DNA of 64,000 nucleotides from Conchocele bisecta (Eukaryota > Mollusca > Bivalvia > Lucinida > Thyasiridae), in contig CM055278.1 in assembly GCA_029237695.1 (NCBI GenBank), forward strand, positions 76,116,297 through 76,180,296. The letters are read 5' to 3'. The notes below the pieces were generated by a model. It was given only the letters and a program-made list of their open reading frames with translations, was not told where the DNA came from and ran no database searches. Shown in pieces: positions 34,133-45,635 of the stretch. Both the position numbers and the translations under genes were made by a program. The stretch's first letter is position 1. Every line of letters begins with the position of its first letter.

Positions 34133-36068
34133 AACCAGATGGCTGCGGCCGAGGCATTTGATTGTCTCAAAAGTTTATTTATTTGAAGTTTGAATTAAGG
34201 GTTGTGGAGATACATGTATAAGGTATGTAAAAGCTTTAACGCAAATTTTAAAGTCATTTCACCTTGATCTTGGGCATGTGGGCAGCATGGGTGGGCTATA
34301 GAATGAAAATATGGATGATGATAAAGAATTATTTGAATTATTTGAAGTTTGAAGTAAATCGGAGTAAGTGTTGTGGAGATATAAGGTATGTAAAAAATTT
34401 AACACAAATTTCAAAGTAATTTGACCTTGGGCATGTGGACCACATGGGCAGGCTATAGAATGAAAATATGGATGATGAATAAGAAGTATTGGAAGCTGGA
34501 AGTAAATTGGAGTAACAATTGTGGAGATATAAGGTATGTAAAAACGCAGATTTTATAATAACGCAAACTTCTAAGTCATTTGGTCTTGACCTTAAGCATG
34601 TGGACCACATGGGCAGGCTATAGAATGAAAATATGGATAAGAAGTATTGGATATTGGAAGTAAATCGGAGTAAGTGTTGTGGAGATATAAGGTATGTAAA
34701 AACTTTAACACAAATTTCAAAGTAATTTGGCCTTGACCTTAAGCATGTGGACCACATGGGCAGGCTATAGAATGAAAATATGGATAAGAAGTATGGGATG
34801 TTGGAAGTAAATCGGAGTAAGCGTTGTGGAGATATAAGGTATGTAAAAACTTTAACACAAATTTCAAAGTCATTTGACCTTGACCTTGACCTTGGGCATG
34901 TGGACCACATGGGAAGGCTATGGAATGAAAATATGGATGATGAAAAGGAAGTATTGGAAGTTAGACGTAAATTGGTGTAACAATTGTGGAGATATAAGGT
35001 ATGTAACAAGAGTTGTCAGAAGACAATAAAGCTCGCCTGTTGGCAGCCTTCATTCAAACTTGGCACAGTTGCATAAAAAAACATGAATATTATATAACTT
35101 GACCTTGGGTTAAGGGTGTCAGTGTCAGTGGTGCAAGGTGGGTCATGGATTTGCTATAGCATAATATAGCATATTAAGATGAATGCATGTATGAAATATC
35201 AATGCGCTCCCTGAAAACAGAAGTAAAACAAAATTTAACCCTACGGTAAGTTTATGAACGCACTAAAGTTGGTTATTTTCCACAGCATGATAGCTATTCA
35301 CATGAGGAATGCATGTATGAATGTGCTAAGTTTGAGACCTTGACCTTGGGGAAAGGGGTGGTGGGTGGGTCATGGATTTGCTGTAGCACAATAGAGGATC
35401 ATCAGATGAATGCATGTATGAAATATCAAAGCGTTCCCTGTAAAGAAACAGAAGTGACACAACATTTACCTCAACGTTAAGTTTATGAACATGCTAAGTT
35501 TGTGACCTTGACCTTGGGGTAAGGGTTGGGTGGTGGGTTGTGGATTTGCTATAGCACGATAGAGTATCATTAGATGAATGCATGTATGAAATATCAAGGC
35601 GTTCCATGAAAGGAAACAGATGTTATAAGCATTTTATGAATGTGCTAAGTTTGTGATCTTGACCTTCGGGAAAAGGGTGGGGGGTGGGTCATGGATTTGC
35701 TATAGCAAGATAGAGTATCATCAGATGAATGCATGTATGAAATATCAAGGCGTTCGCTGTAAAGAAACAGAAGTTATAAAGACATTTACTCCAACAGTAA
35801 GTTTATGATGTTGATCTACGGGTGGGGGGGTCATGGATTTGCTGTAGCACAATATGAATGCACTAAAGTTGGTCATTTTCTACAGCATGATAGCTATTCA
35901 CATGAGGAATGCATGTATGAATGTGCTACGTTTGAGACCTTGACCTTGGGGAAAGGGGTGGGGTGGGGGGGGGGGGGTCATGAATTTGCTGTAGCACAAA
36001 AGAGGATCATCAGATGAATGCATGTATGAAATATCAAAGCGTTCCCTGTAAAGAAACAGAAGTTATAA

Positions 36069-36209
36069 CAAGAATTCTGCCACGGAAGCGGTATCGCGCC
36101 TGCCGAGGCATTTGACCGTGATTGTGAAAAAACAATAACTTTAACGCATTTGCCTTACGGAAAAAGCGCCGACTATAGTCGCGCCTCTGCTAAAGCAGGC
36201 GAGACAAAA
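36069..36209. mobile_element. ~140-bp minimal element nested in 35006-38335
   Basis: GTATCGCGCCTGCCGAGGCA at the left and GTCGCGCCTCTGCTAAAGCA, GGCGAGACAAAAA at the right are the termini of the family seen at position 1-66. Host repeat sequence (CAGAAGTTATAA … GTTAAGTTTATGATG) flanks it on both sides. Confidence 0.6.
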
Positions 36210-36315
36210 AGTTAAGTTTATGATGTTGATCTTAGGGAAAGAGGTGGGGGAGGGGGGGGGGGGTCATGGATTTGCTGTAGCACAATAGAGGATCATCAGA
36301 TGAATGCATGTCTGA

Positions 36316-37681
36316 ACTAGATTGGTTAGTAAGCGAGGCTTACGGAATACCCCCTGCGTGGGCTCAGGTACCCCTAAAATATGTAAAAATTTCCAAGTGT
36401 GTGGGCTTGTGACCTTGACTCTGGGCTTTTTTTTTTTGCTTATATTTAATGGCGGCACTGGCTCTAGGACCTTGCATGCCGTCTCCCAAGAATGGGAGAA
36501 AGAACGGAGGTAGAGATTTTTGAGAGAAGCCGGTAATTCGTATTTACAGAGCAACTACGAATTATCGGTACCCATTTACAGCTGGGTGAACTAAAGCAGT
36601 GTGGATAAAGTGTCTTGCGCAAGGACTCTGGGCTTAGCGGGAGTGGCATGAACGTGAATTTGTCACAGGGTGGTAGAGGTCCATTGGAGCAATGCATGTG
36701 TGAAATGTGAAGCAGATCCGAGCAAGGAAATAGAAGTTATAACCGATTTCTCTGATGTTAAGTTTTGTAAAGAGACTAAGTATGTGACCTTGACCTCGAG
36801 ATCAGCGGGAATTTGTCACAGCATGATAGTAGAGCCTTAGAGGAATGCATGCATGAAATATTAAGAATTTTACAACTGAAAGAAATAGAAGTTATTTTAA
36901 ACATAAATTTCTTTCCTGATGTTTAAGTTTTGTCAAAGAGACTAAGAATAAATATAATATAATCTAACCTTTGACCTTGGGATCAGCAGGGGATGGACGG
37001 TTGTAGATTTGTCACAGCATGACAGTACAACCTTAGAGGAATGCACAAGTGAAATAATAAGAATTTTTTTTTTCAATGAAGGAAATGGGGGAGGTTTGAA
37101 GTTATAACTTATTTCTCTGATGTTAAGTTTTGTAAAGAGACTAAGTATTTGACCTTGACATTGGGATCAGCGGGGGTTGGACGGTCATCGATTTGGCACA
37201 GCATGGGTTAGCATGTGTGAAATATTAAGCATTTTAGATGAATGAAATAGAAGTTATAAACATATTTCTCTGATGTTAAGTTTTGTAAAGAGACTAAGTA
37301 TTTGACCATGGGATCAGCGGGGGTTGGACAGTCGTGCATGTGTGAATGCATGTGTGAAATATTAAGCATTTTAGATGAAGGAAATAGAAGTCATAACAAT
37401 ATTTCTCTGATGTTAAGTTTACGGACACAGGGACGGACACACGTTCCTACAAATGGATACTTATGTGGCTAACCCTAACCTTTTCCTTTGTTCATCCCTA
37501 TTGTTCTGTAGCCACATAAACCCATTTTTAGCCACATAAAATCACGGAACAATAGAATATTATATAACCTATTGTTCTCCTAGCCACATATGTATCCATT
37601 TGTAAGTTCGGACAGATGGACGGACGGACGGACAACCTGACTCCAGTATACCCCCCCACAACTCGTTGCGGGGGGTATAAA
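36316..37681. mobile_element. Helentron-like element (second family) nested in 35006-38335
   Basis: It has the same ends as 1795-2400: CTAGATTGGTTAGTAAGCGA, GGCTTACGGAATACCCCCTG, and GACTCCAGTATACCCCCCCA … TTGCGGGGGGTATAAA. Four to five degenerate units with GATGTTAAGTTTTGTAAAGA make up the core. A foldback element sits at 37446-37612. Host sequence resumes with TATGAAGATATGAAGGCC. Confidence 0.65.
37446..37612. repeat. Foldback element related to 3041-3640
   Basis: CAAATGGATACTTATGTGGC at the left is inverted as GCCACATATGTATCCATTTG at the right with one mismatch. The inner AGCCACATAAA motifs match those of the triplicate at 3041-3640. Confidence 0.65.
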
Positions 37682-38695
37682 TATGAAGATATGAAGGCCT
37701 TCCCTGTAAATAAAGAGAAGTTAAACAACATTTACCCCAACATTAAGTTTATGAACATGCTAAGTTTGTGACCTTGACCTTGGGGTAAGGGTTGGGTGGT
37801 GGGTCGTGGATTTGCTACAGCAAGATAGAGGGTCATCTGAGGAATGCATGTATGAAATATCAAGGTGTTCCATGAAAGGAAACAGATGTTATAAGACATT
37901 TACCCCAACGTTAAGTTTATGAATGTGCTAAGTTTGTGACCTTGACCCTGGGGTAAGGGTTGGGTGGTGGGTCATGGATTTGCTACAGCATGATAGAGGG
38001 TCATCTGAAGAATGCATGTATGAAATATCAAGGTGTTCCATGAAAGGAAACAGATGTTATAAGACATTTACCCCAAACTTAAGTTTATGAATGTGCTAAG
38101 TTTGTGACCTTGACCCTGGGGTAAGGTTTGGGTGGTGGGTCATGGATTTGCTACAGCATGATAGAGGGTCATCTGAGGAATGCATGTATGAAATAACAAG
38201 GTGTTCCATGAAAGGAAACAGAAGTTATAAGACATTTACCCCAACGTTAAGTTTGTGGACGATGCCGGCGCCGATGACGCCGGGGGTATGCCATAAGCTA
38301 TTCTGCACTTCGTGCAGGCGAGCTAAAAACGCAGATTTTATAATAACGCAAACTTCTCTAAGTCATTTGGCCTTGATCTTGGGGCACATAATGAATATAT
38401 GGATGATGTCCAATAATCATACAAAGTTTCAAGCAAATCTGTCTTACGGTTACAGAGATAGTAGGTATGTGAAAACTTTTAACGCAAATTTTGACAGAAA
38501 CTTGAACACAAACTTCTAAGTAATTTGACCTTGACCTAGGGGCACAGGGGCCGCATGAGTGGGATACAGCATGTATGATGACTAATAATAAGTATATGAA
38601 GTTTCATGTCAATGTGACTTAGGACTGAAGAGATATAACGTATTTAAAACTTTAACGCTGATTTCGGACAGACGGACAGACGTGTCAACGATATG

Positions 38696-38830
38696 GAGGA
38701 AGGGGTCATTTCCATTGTTCTAGAACAATGGAAATGGCCCCTTGTTATGAATAGAATAAGGGCCCACATGGAATAAATCAAAGGATTCGTTTGTGTTAGG
38801 CGCATCCCATTGGCCCCTTCCACCCGTTTG
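38696..38830. repeat. Foldback element with 30-bp perfect palindrome
   Basis: Positions 38707-38736 (CATTTCCATTGTTCTAGAAC and on) are their own reverse complement. A second copy at 2430-2560 has the same palindrome with one change and the same neighbour GGAATAAATCAAAGGATTC. Confidence 0.65.
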
Positions 38831-38961
38831 GATACCCGGACTTATGCACAGACGGACACACAGACGCAAGAACACACGGACACCCGGACATCATTCTGAT
38901 CACTATGTCTCACTTTCCGCAAGTGGGCTTGACAAAAACTAAGCAAGGGGAGATACCGTAC

Positions 38962-39142
38962 CTGTGTGTACAATTCCGTTATCTGGTCCTCGGCCATGAT
39001 CTCGGGTGGAATTTCCACCTTCACGAGGTACTTGGCAAGGTAGGCGCGTTTCTTCAGGTCCGGGATTCGTTTCAACAGCCACTCCATGATCGGGTAAATC
39101 ACCGGCTTGTCTCCCTGCACCAGGCCCGAGCGAAACGCACTC
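38962..39142 (-). CDS. IFT81: IFT81 internal exon (end of the N-terminal CH-like domain)
   Basis: This 181-nt exon of intraflagellar transport protein 81 belongs to the IFT-B core. In the known family, IFT81 pairs with IFT74, and its N-terminal calponin-homology-like domain binds tubulin cargo in cilia. The translation contains FRSGLV, then GDKPVIYPIMEWLLKR, KKRAYLAKYLVKVEIPPE and ELYTQ. These follow the vertebrate protein closely from about residue 84 to 143 (alignment from memory). The acceptor is cttacag|GAGTGCG and the donor CACACAG|GTACGG. The first base completes a split codon, and 60 codons follow to a phase-0 donor. The upstream intron begins directly with a 51-bp minisatellite whose units copy this acceptor. 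A Helentron-like element ends 23 bp beyond the exon on the donor side. The preceding exons are not in the window. Identification is firm; the boundaries rest on consensus splice sites and the reading frame. Confidence 0.95.
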
Positions 39143-42100
39143 CTGTAAGCCAGATACAGTAAACGATCAAGATATAAAACACTCCTGGGACCAGATATAG
39201 TGAACGATCAAGATGTGTGGTATAAAACGCACTCATGGGAGCCAGATACAGTGAACGATCAATATGTGTGATATAAAACACACTCCTGGGAGCCAGATAT
39301 TGTGAATGATCAAGATCTGTGACATAAAACACACACCTAGGAGCCAGTTATAGTGAATGATCAAGATGTGTGATATAAAACACACTGCTGGGAGCCAGAT
39401 ATTGTGAATGATCAAGATGTGTGACATAAAACACACTCCAGGGAGCCAGATATAGTGAATGATCAAGATGTGTGATATAAAACACACTGCTGGGAGCCAG
39501 ATATTGTGAATGATCAAGATGTGTGATATAAAACACACTCCTGGGAGCCAGATATAGTGAATGATCAAGATGTGTGATATAAAACACACACCTGGGAGCC
39601 AGATATAGTGAACGATCAAGATGTGTGATATAAAACACACTTCTGGGAGTCAGATATAGTGAACGATCAAGATGTGTGATATAAAACACACACCTGGGAG
39701 TCAGATATTGTGAACAATCAAGATGTGTGATATAAAACACACACCTGGGAGAGATATAGTGAACGATCAAGATGTGTGATATAAAACACACACCTGGGAG
39801 CCAGATATAGTGAACGATCAAGATGTGTGATATAAAACACACACCTGGGAGCCAGATATAGTGAATGATCAAGATGTGTGATATAAAACACACACCTGGG
39901 AGCCAGATATAGTGAATGATCAAGATGTGTGATATAAAACACACACCTGGGAGCCAGATATAGTGAACGATCAAGATGTGTGATATAAAACAAAACACAC
40001 TCCTGGGAGCCAGATATAGTGAATGATCAAGATGTGTGATATAAAACACACACCTGGGAGTCAGATATAGTGAACGATCAAGATGTGTGATATAAGATGT
40101 GTGATATAAAACACACACCTGGGAGCCAGATATAGTGAACGATCAAGATGTGTGATATAAAACACACTTCTGGGAGTCAGATATAGTGAACGATCAAGAT
40201 GTGTGATATAAAACACACCACAGGGAGTCAGATATAGTGAACGATCAAGATGTGTGATATAAAACACACTCCTGGGAGCCAGATATAGTAAACGATCAAG
40301 ATGTGTGATATAAAACACACCACAGGGAGTCAGATATAGTGAACGATCAAGATGTGTGATATACACACTCCTGGGATGCCAGATATAGTGAATAATCAAG
40401 ATGTGTGATATAAAAACACACTCCGGGAGCCATATAGTAGGGATGATCCAAGATGAGTGTTATAAAACACATACCTGGGAGCCAGATATATGAATGATCA
40501 AGATGTGTGATATAAAACACACTCCTGGGAGTCCAGATATGTGACGATCAAGATGTGTGATATAAAACACACTCCTGGGGCCAAGTATAGTGAAGCTGTC
40601 AAAGATGAGCGATAAAACACACATCCTGGGAGTCAGATATAGTGAACGATCAAGATGTGTAATATAAAACACACTCCTGGCAGCCAGATATAGTGAATGA
40701 TCAAGATGTGTGATATAAAACACACTCCTGGGAGCCAGATACAGTGAATGATCAAGATGTGTGATATAAAACACACTCCTGGGAGCCAGATATAGTGAAT
40801 GATCAAGATGTGTGATATAAAACACACTCCTGGGAGCCAGATATAGTGACTGATCAAGATGTGTGATATAAAACACACTCCTGGGAGTCAGATACAGTGA
40901 CTGATCAAGATGAGCGATATAAAACACACTCCTGGGAGCCAGATACAGTGAATGATCAAGATGTGCAATATAAAACACACTCCTGGGAACCAGATATTGT
41001 GAATGATCAAGATGTGTGATATAAAACACACACCTGGGAGTCAGATATAGTAAACGATCAAGATGTGTGATATAAAACACACCACAGGAGTCAGATATAG
41101 TGAACGATCAAGATGTGTGATATAAAACACACTCCTGGGAGCCAGATATAGTGAATGATCAAGATGTGTGATATAAAACACACACCTGGGAGCCAGATAT
41201 AGTGAATGATCAAGATGTGTGATATAAAACACACTCCTGGGAGTCAGATATAGTGAATCAAGTGTGATATAAAACACATACAGGAGCCAAGATATAGTGA
41301 ATGACAAGATGTGTGATATAAAACACACTCCTGGGAGTCCAGATATAGAATGAATCAAGATGTGGATATCACAGAACTGGGAGATATAGTGAACGATCAA
41401 GATTGGATATACACACTCCTGGGAGCCAGATATAGTGAATGATCAAGATGTGTGATATAAAACACATACCTGGGAGCCAGATATAAGTGAATGATCAAGA
41501 TGTGATAAAAAACACTCCTGTCCATGATAGTGAAAACGATCAAAAGGTGATATAAAACACACTACAGGGAGACCATATGAATGATCAAGATGTGTGTATA
41601 AAACACACTCCTGGAGTCCAGATAGAGAATGATGTGTGATATAAAACACATACCTTGGGAGCCAGATATAGTGAATGATCAAGATGTGATAAAAAGACAA
41701 ACCTGAGCAGATATAAGAATGACAAGATGTGATATAAAACACACTCCTGGGATCAGATATAGTGAACGATCAAGATGTGTGATATAAAACACACTCCTGG
41801 GAGCCAGATATAGTGACTGATCAAGATGAGCGATATAAAACACACTCCTGGGAGTCAGATATAGTGAACGATCAAGATGTGTGATATAAAACACACTCCT
41901 GGGAGCCAGATACAGTGAATGATCAAGATGTGTGATATAAACACACACTCGATGGGAGCCAGATATAGTGAATGATCAAGATGTGTGATATAAAACACAC
42001 TCCTGGGAGCCAGATATAGTGACTGATCAAGATGTGTGATATAAAACACACTCCTGGGAGTCAGATACAGTGACTGATCAAGATGAGCGATATAAAACAC

Positions 42101-42582
42101 ACTCCTGGGAGTCAGATATAGTGAATCATCAAGATGTGTGATATAAAACACACTCCTGGGAGCCAGATATTGTGACTGATCAAGATGAGTGATATAAAAC
42201 ACACTCCTGGGAGTCAGATACAGTGAATGATCAAGATGTGTGATATAAAACACACTCCTGGGAACCAGATATAGTGAATGATCAAGATGTGTGATATAAA
42301 ACACACTCCTGGGAGCCAGATATAGTAAATGATCAAGATGTGAGATATAAAACACACTTCTGGGAGTCAGATATAGTGAATGATCAAGATGTGTGATATA
42401 AAACACACTCCTGGGAGTCAGATATAGTGAATGATCAAGATGTGTGATATAAAACACACTCCTGGGAGCCAGATATAGTGAATGATCAAGATGTGTGATA
42501 TAAAACACACTCATGGGAGCCAGATATAGTGAATGATCAAGATGTGTGATATAAAACACACTCATGGGAGCCAGATACAGTG
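39143..42582. repeat. 51-bp minisatellite copying the IFT81 splice acceptor, about 67 copies
   Basis: Plus-strand unit: GAGCCAGATATAGTGAATGA, TCAAGATGTGTGATATAAAA, CACACTCCTGG. On the gene strand each unit reads TATCTGGCTCCCAG followed by GAGTGTGTTTT. The true exon junction reads TATCTGGCTTACAG|GAGTGCGTTTC. The array touches the exon directly. The unit is 17 codons long and open in one frame (FYITHLDHSLYLAPRSV), which explains the long minus-strand reading frames. The stretch 40370-41750 is rich in single-base indels. Confidence 0.92.
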
Positions 42583-44233
42583 CAGTCTCCGTTTTTGTTC
42601 CACCGTAGACAACACTTCCAAACTCAACGCGAACGCAACGCGAACGCAACGGTTTGCTGTAGCGTTGTATACGTTGTTTAAACGTATAATACGGTTCGTA
42701 CACGTGTAATACACATTGTCAAACCGTTTAGTTTAAAAGCGTTGTATACGTTGTTTAAACGTATAATACGGTTCGTACACGTGTAATACACATTGTCAAA
42801 CCGTTAAGTTTTAAAGCGTGTAATACGTTTAGCTTCAAGGCGTATAACACGCTTTGGCGTATACATATGTAGCAAGGTGAAAGAGTTGAAACGTGTACAA
42901 CGCTTTACCTGGAAGCGTGTAGCTATATGAAAGCGTTGAAACGTGTACAACGGTTACACGTTTTAACACAAATACCTGTTCGGCCCCGATCTCTTCGAGG
43001 CGTCCTTGTTTCGTCCCTTTTAAAATATCGCGAATACATACCCTCAGATCGAGTTCAAAGTACATCGGCGGTGTGATTTAGCACTTCAAATTGATCCCTA
43101 ATCCCTGATGACTAATGAGTCACGCTTTTAACACGACAGATGTACCTTGTCGTTTATCAAAATGTTTGAGAATTGTAGATCACGTGAGCCGGCTCATCAG
43201 GATCTGCGGCATTCCTATGTACATTTTATATACACAAAAATGACGCCTAATACAGCGTAATGTAACAGTTCCTAACTTAATATGGAATAGCCCGGGCCGA
43301 TAGTCCGTGTCAGTTAATTGGGGTGAAATATTACGAACACAGATAAACACAGTGCATGGTTTCTTTATTTTATTTTAACATCATCAGAAATGGCGAGTCT
43401 AGGAACACTCGTATTATCTTTACGCTGAAGCCAGTCTATTTCAGTCACTAATCCGCTATACACCTGTCCCACGCGTGTGTTAAGATTAATCGATATTTGG
43501 AGAAACTGAATACACAGCGAGCTGCACACTTGTTTAACACGGATATGGCCCGCGGATATGTGTCATAAATTACTTGGTGGTCAAAACCGGTAAATTTACA
43601 AGGTTTATAGCGAAATAGCAGCCGCCTGGCAATTCTGAGAGTTCAAAAATCGGTCCAGAACCGGAAAACTGAAAATGTTAGAAGCCCTGCAGTGAGTCTA
43701 GAAGTATATATACACACACGAAGAACGATCAGAGCATGCGCATTCTACGCGATACAAGGTTGGCATACCAAAACGTGTAATGCGTTAAAACCCGTGGAAA
43801 CGTGTTATACGTATAACACGGTTTCATCTGTACGGTGCTGTGTACATGTAGATGCGTGTAACCGTTCGTCAAAGAAAGCGTTAAATCGTTTAAAGGGTTT
43901 ACCTTAGCGTTGTATACGCTTACAACCGTTGTAGACGTTTACAACCGTTGTACACGGATTACACGCTTTTGAAACTCAATACGTTGTTTACAACCGTTGT
44001 ATACGTTTACAACCGTTGTACACGGATTACACGCTTTTGAAACTCAATGCGTTGAACACGGTTTGTTCGACTTTCGCGCATGCGCAAGAGTGGGGAAACG
44101 CAACGCATGGCCGAAAACGTATTACACGTAGACGACACACGGTTTGAAACGCAACTAACGGAAACTCCACGGATACGCAACGCACAACACTTTGTACACG
44201 TATAAACCCGGAACATTTTGACAGAAACAACTG
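42583..44233. mobile_element. 1.65-kb insertion splitting the 51-bp array
   Basis: Both ends start with CAGT when read inwards (CAGTCTCCGTTTTTGTTCC and CAGTTGTTTCTGTCAAAATG). TACAGTG and TATAGTG flank it and may be a target duplication, but the flank is itself repeat sequence. Subterminal parts are repetitive: a ~78-bp duplication at 42660-42810 (GCGTTGTATACGTTGTTTAA) and a ~66-bp duplication at 43938-44050 (GTACACGGATTACACGCTTT). Motifs like CGTGTAATACG and AACCGTTGTA recur at both ends. It is probably a non-autonomous DNA transposon of unknown family. Confidence 0.6.
42974..43065 (-). CDS. Possible short coding exon inside the 1.65-kb insertion
   Basis: MYFELDLRVCIRDILKGTKQ, then GRLEEIGAEQ, runs from an ATG to a donor-like GAACAG|GTATTTG. 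An earlier donor-like AGG|GTATGT is also present. Codon content is ordinary rather than repeat-like. I do not recognise the protein; it does not match IFT81. It may be a captured exon, a first exon of an unrelated gene, or chance. Confidence 0.25.
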
Positions 44234-45635
44234 TATAGTGAATGATCAAGATGTGTGATATGAAACACACTCCTGGGAGTCAGATATAGTGAATGATCAA
44301 GATGTGTGATATAAAACACACTCATGGGAGTCAGATATAGTGAATGATCAAGATGTGTGATATAAAACACACTCCTGGGAGTCAGATATAGTGAATGATC
44401 AAGATGTGTGATATAAAACACACTCCTGGGAGCCACATACATTGAATGATCAAGATGTATGATATAAAACACACTCCTGGGAGCCAGATATAGTGAACGA
44501 TCAAGATGGGTGATATAAAACACATTCCTGGGAGCCAGATATAGTGAACAATCAAGATGTGTGATATAAAACACACACCTGGGAGTCAGATATAGTGAAT
44601 GATCAAGATGTGTGATATAAAACACACACCTGGGAGTCAGATATTGTGAATGATCAAGATGTGTGATATAAAACACATACCTGGGAGCCAGATATTGTGA
44701 ACAATCAAGATGTGTGATATAAAACACACACCTGGGAGCCAGATATAGTGAATGATCAAGATGTGTGATATAAAACACACTCCTGGGAGTCAGATATAGT
44801 GAATGATCAAGATGTGTGATATAAAACACACTCCTGGGAGTCAGATATTGTGAATGATCAAGATGTGTGATATAAAACACACTCATGGGAGCCAGATATT
44901 GTGAATGATCAAGATGTGTGATATAAAACACACTCCTGGGAGCCAGATATTGTGAATGATCAAGATGTGTGATATAAAACACACTCCTGGGAGCCAGATA
45001 TAGTGAATGATCAAGATGTGTAATATAAAACACACTCCTGGGAGTCAGATATAGTGAATGATCAAGATGTGTGATATAAAACACACTCCTGGGCGTTAGC
45101 TATTGTGAATGATCAAATATGAAACACACTCCTGGGAGCCAGATATAGTGAATGATCAAGATGTGTGATATAAAACACACTCCTGGGAGTCAGATACAGT
45201 GAATGATCAAGATGTGTGATATAAAACACACTCCTGTGAGTCAGATATAGTGAATGATCAAGATGTGTGATATAAAACACACTCCTGTGAGTCAGATATA
45301 GTGAATGATCAAGATGTGTGATATAAAACACACACCTGGGAGCCAGATATAGTGAATGATCAAGATGGGTGATATAAAACACACTCCTGGGAGTCAGATA
45401 TAGTGAATGATCAAGATGTGTGATATAAAACACACTCCTGGGAGTCAGGTATAGTGAATGATCAAGATGTGTGATATAAAACACACACCTGGGAGTCAGA
45501 TATAGTGAACGATCAAGATTTGTGATATAAAACGCACTCCTGGGAGCCAGATAAAGAGAACAATCAAAATGTATGATACAAAACACACTCCTGGGAGCCA
45601 AATAAAGTGAACGATCAAGATGGGTGATATAAAAC
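44234..45635. repeat. 51-bp minisatellite, second block, about 27 copies
   Basis: Same unit as 39143-42582, resuming after the insertion. The last units (45520-45635) are more diverged, and the array stops at TAAAACCCCGGGG. Confidence 0.92.

Larger units (their letters stand above)
35006..38335. mobile_element. Helentron/pearl-like element nested in 34133-38939
   Basis: Its ends are those of 5133-6220: ACAAGAGTTGTCAGAAGACA with GCTCGCCTGTTGG, and GGGGGTATGCCATAAGC, CTGCACTTCGTGCAG, GCGAGCTAAAA. The core units carry GTGACCTTGACCTTGGGG and GGATTTGCTACAGCATGATA. No target duplication is seen, as expected for Helitron-type insertion. It is itself interrupted by 36069-36209 and 36316-37681. Confidence 0.75.
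34133..38939. mobile_element. Helentron-like element (third family) interrupted by a second element
   Basis: It starts ACCAGATGGCTGCGGCCGAG like the element at 31967. It ends ACACCCGGACATCATTCTGA, TCACTATGTCTCAC and GTGGGCTTGACAAAAACT. The core units match those of 31967-33089. The body is split at GGTATGTA|AAAACGCAG by the element 35006-38335. The right end is 23 bp from the donor of IFT81 exon 38962-39142. The right part also carries a foldback copy at 38696-38830. Confidence 0.75.

Noticed and set aside
42974..43065. The MYFELDLRV frame as an upstream IFT81 exon
   Set aside because: It does not resemble the IFT81 CH-like domain and does not supply the split-codon phase needed before 39142; kept only as an unidentified candidate exon.
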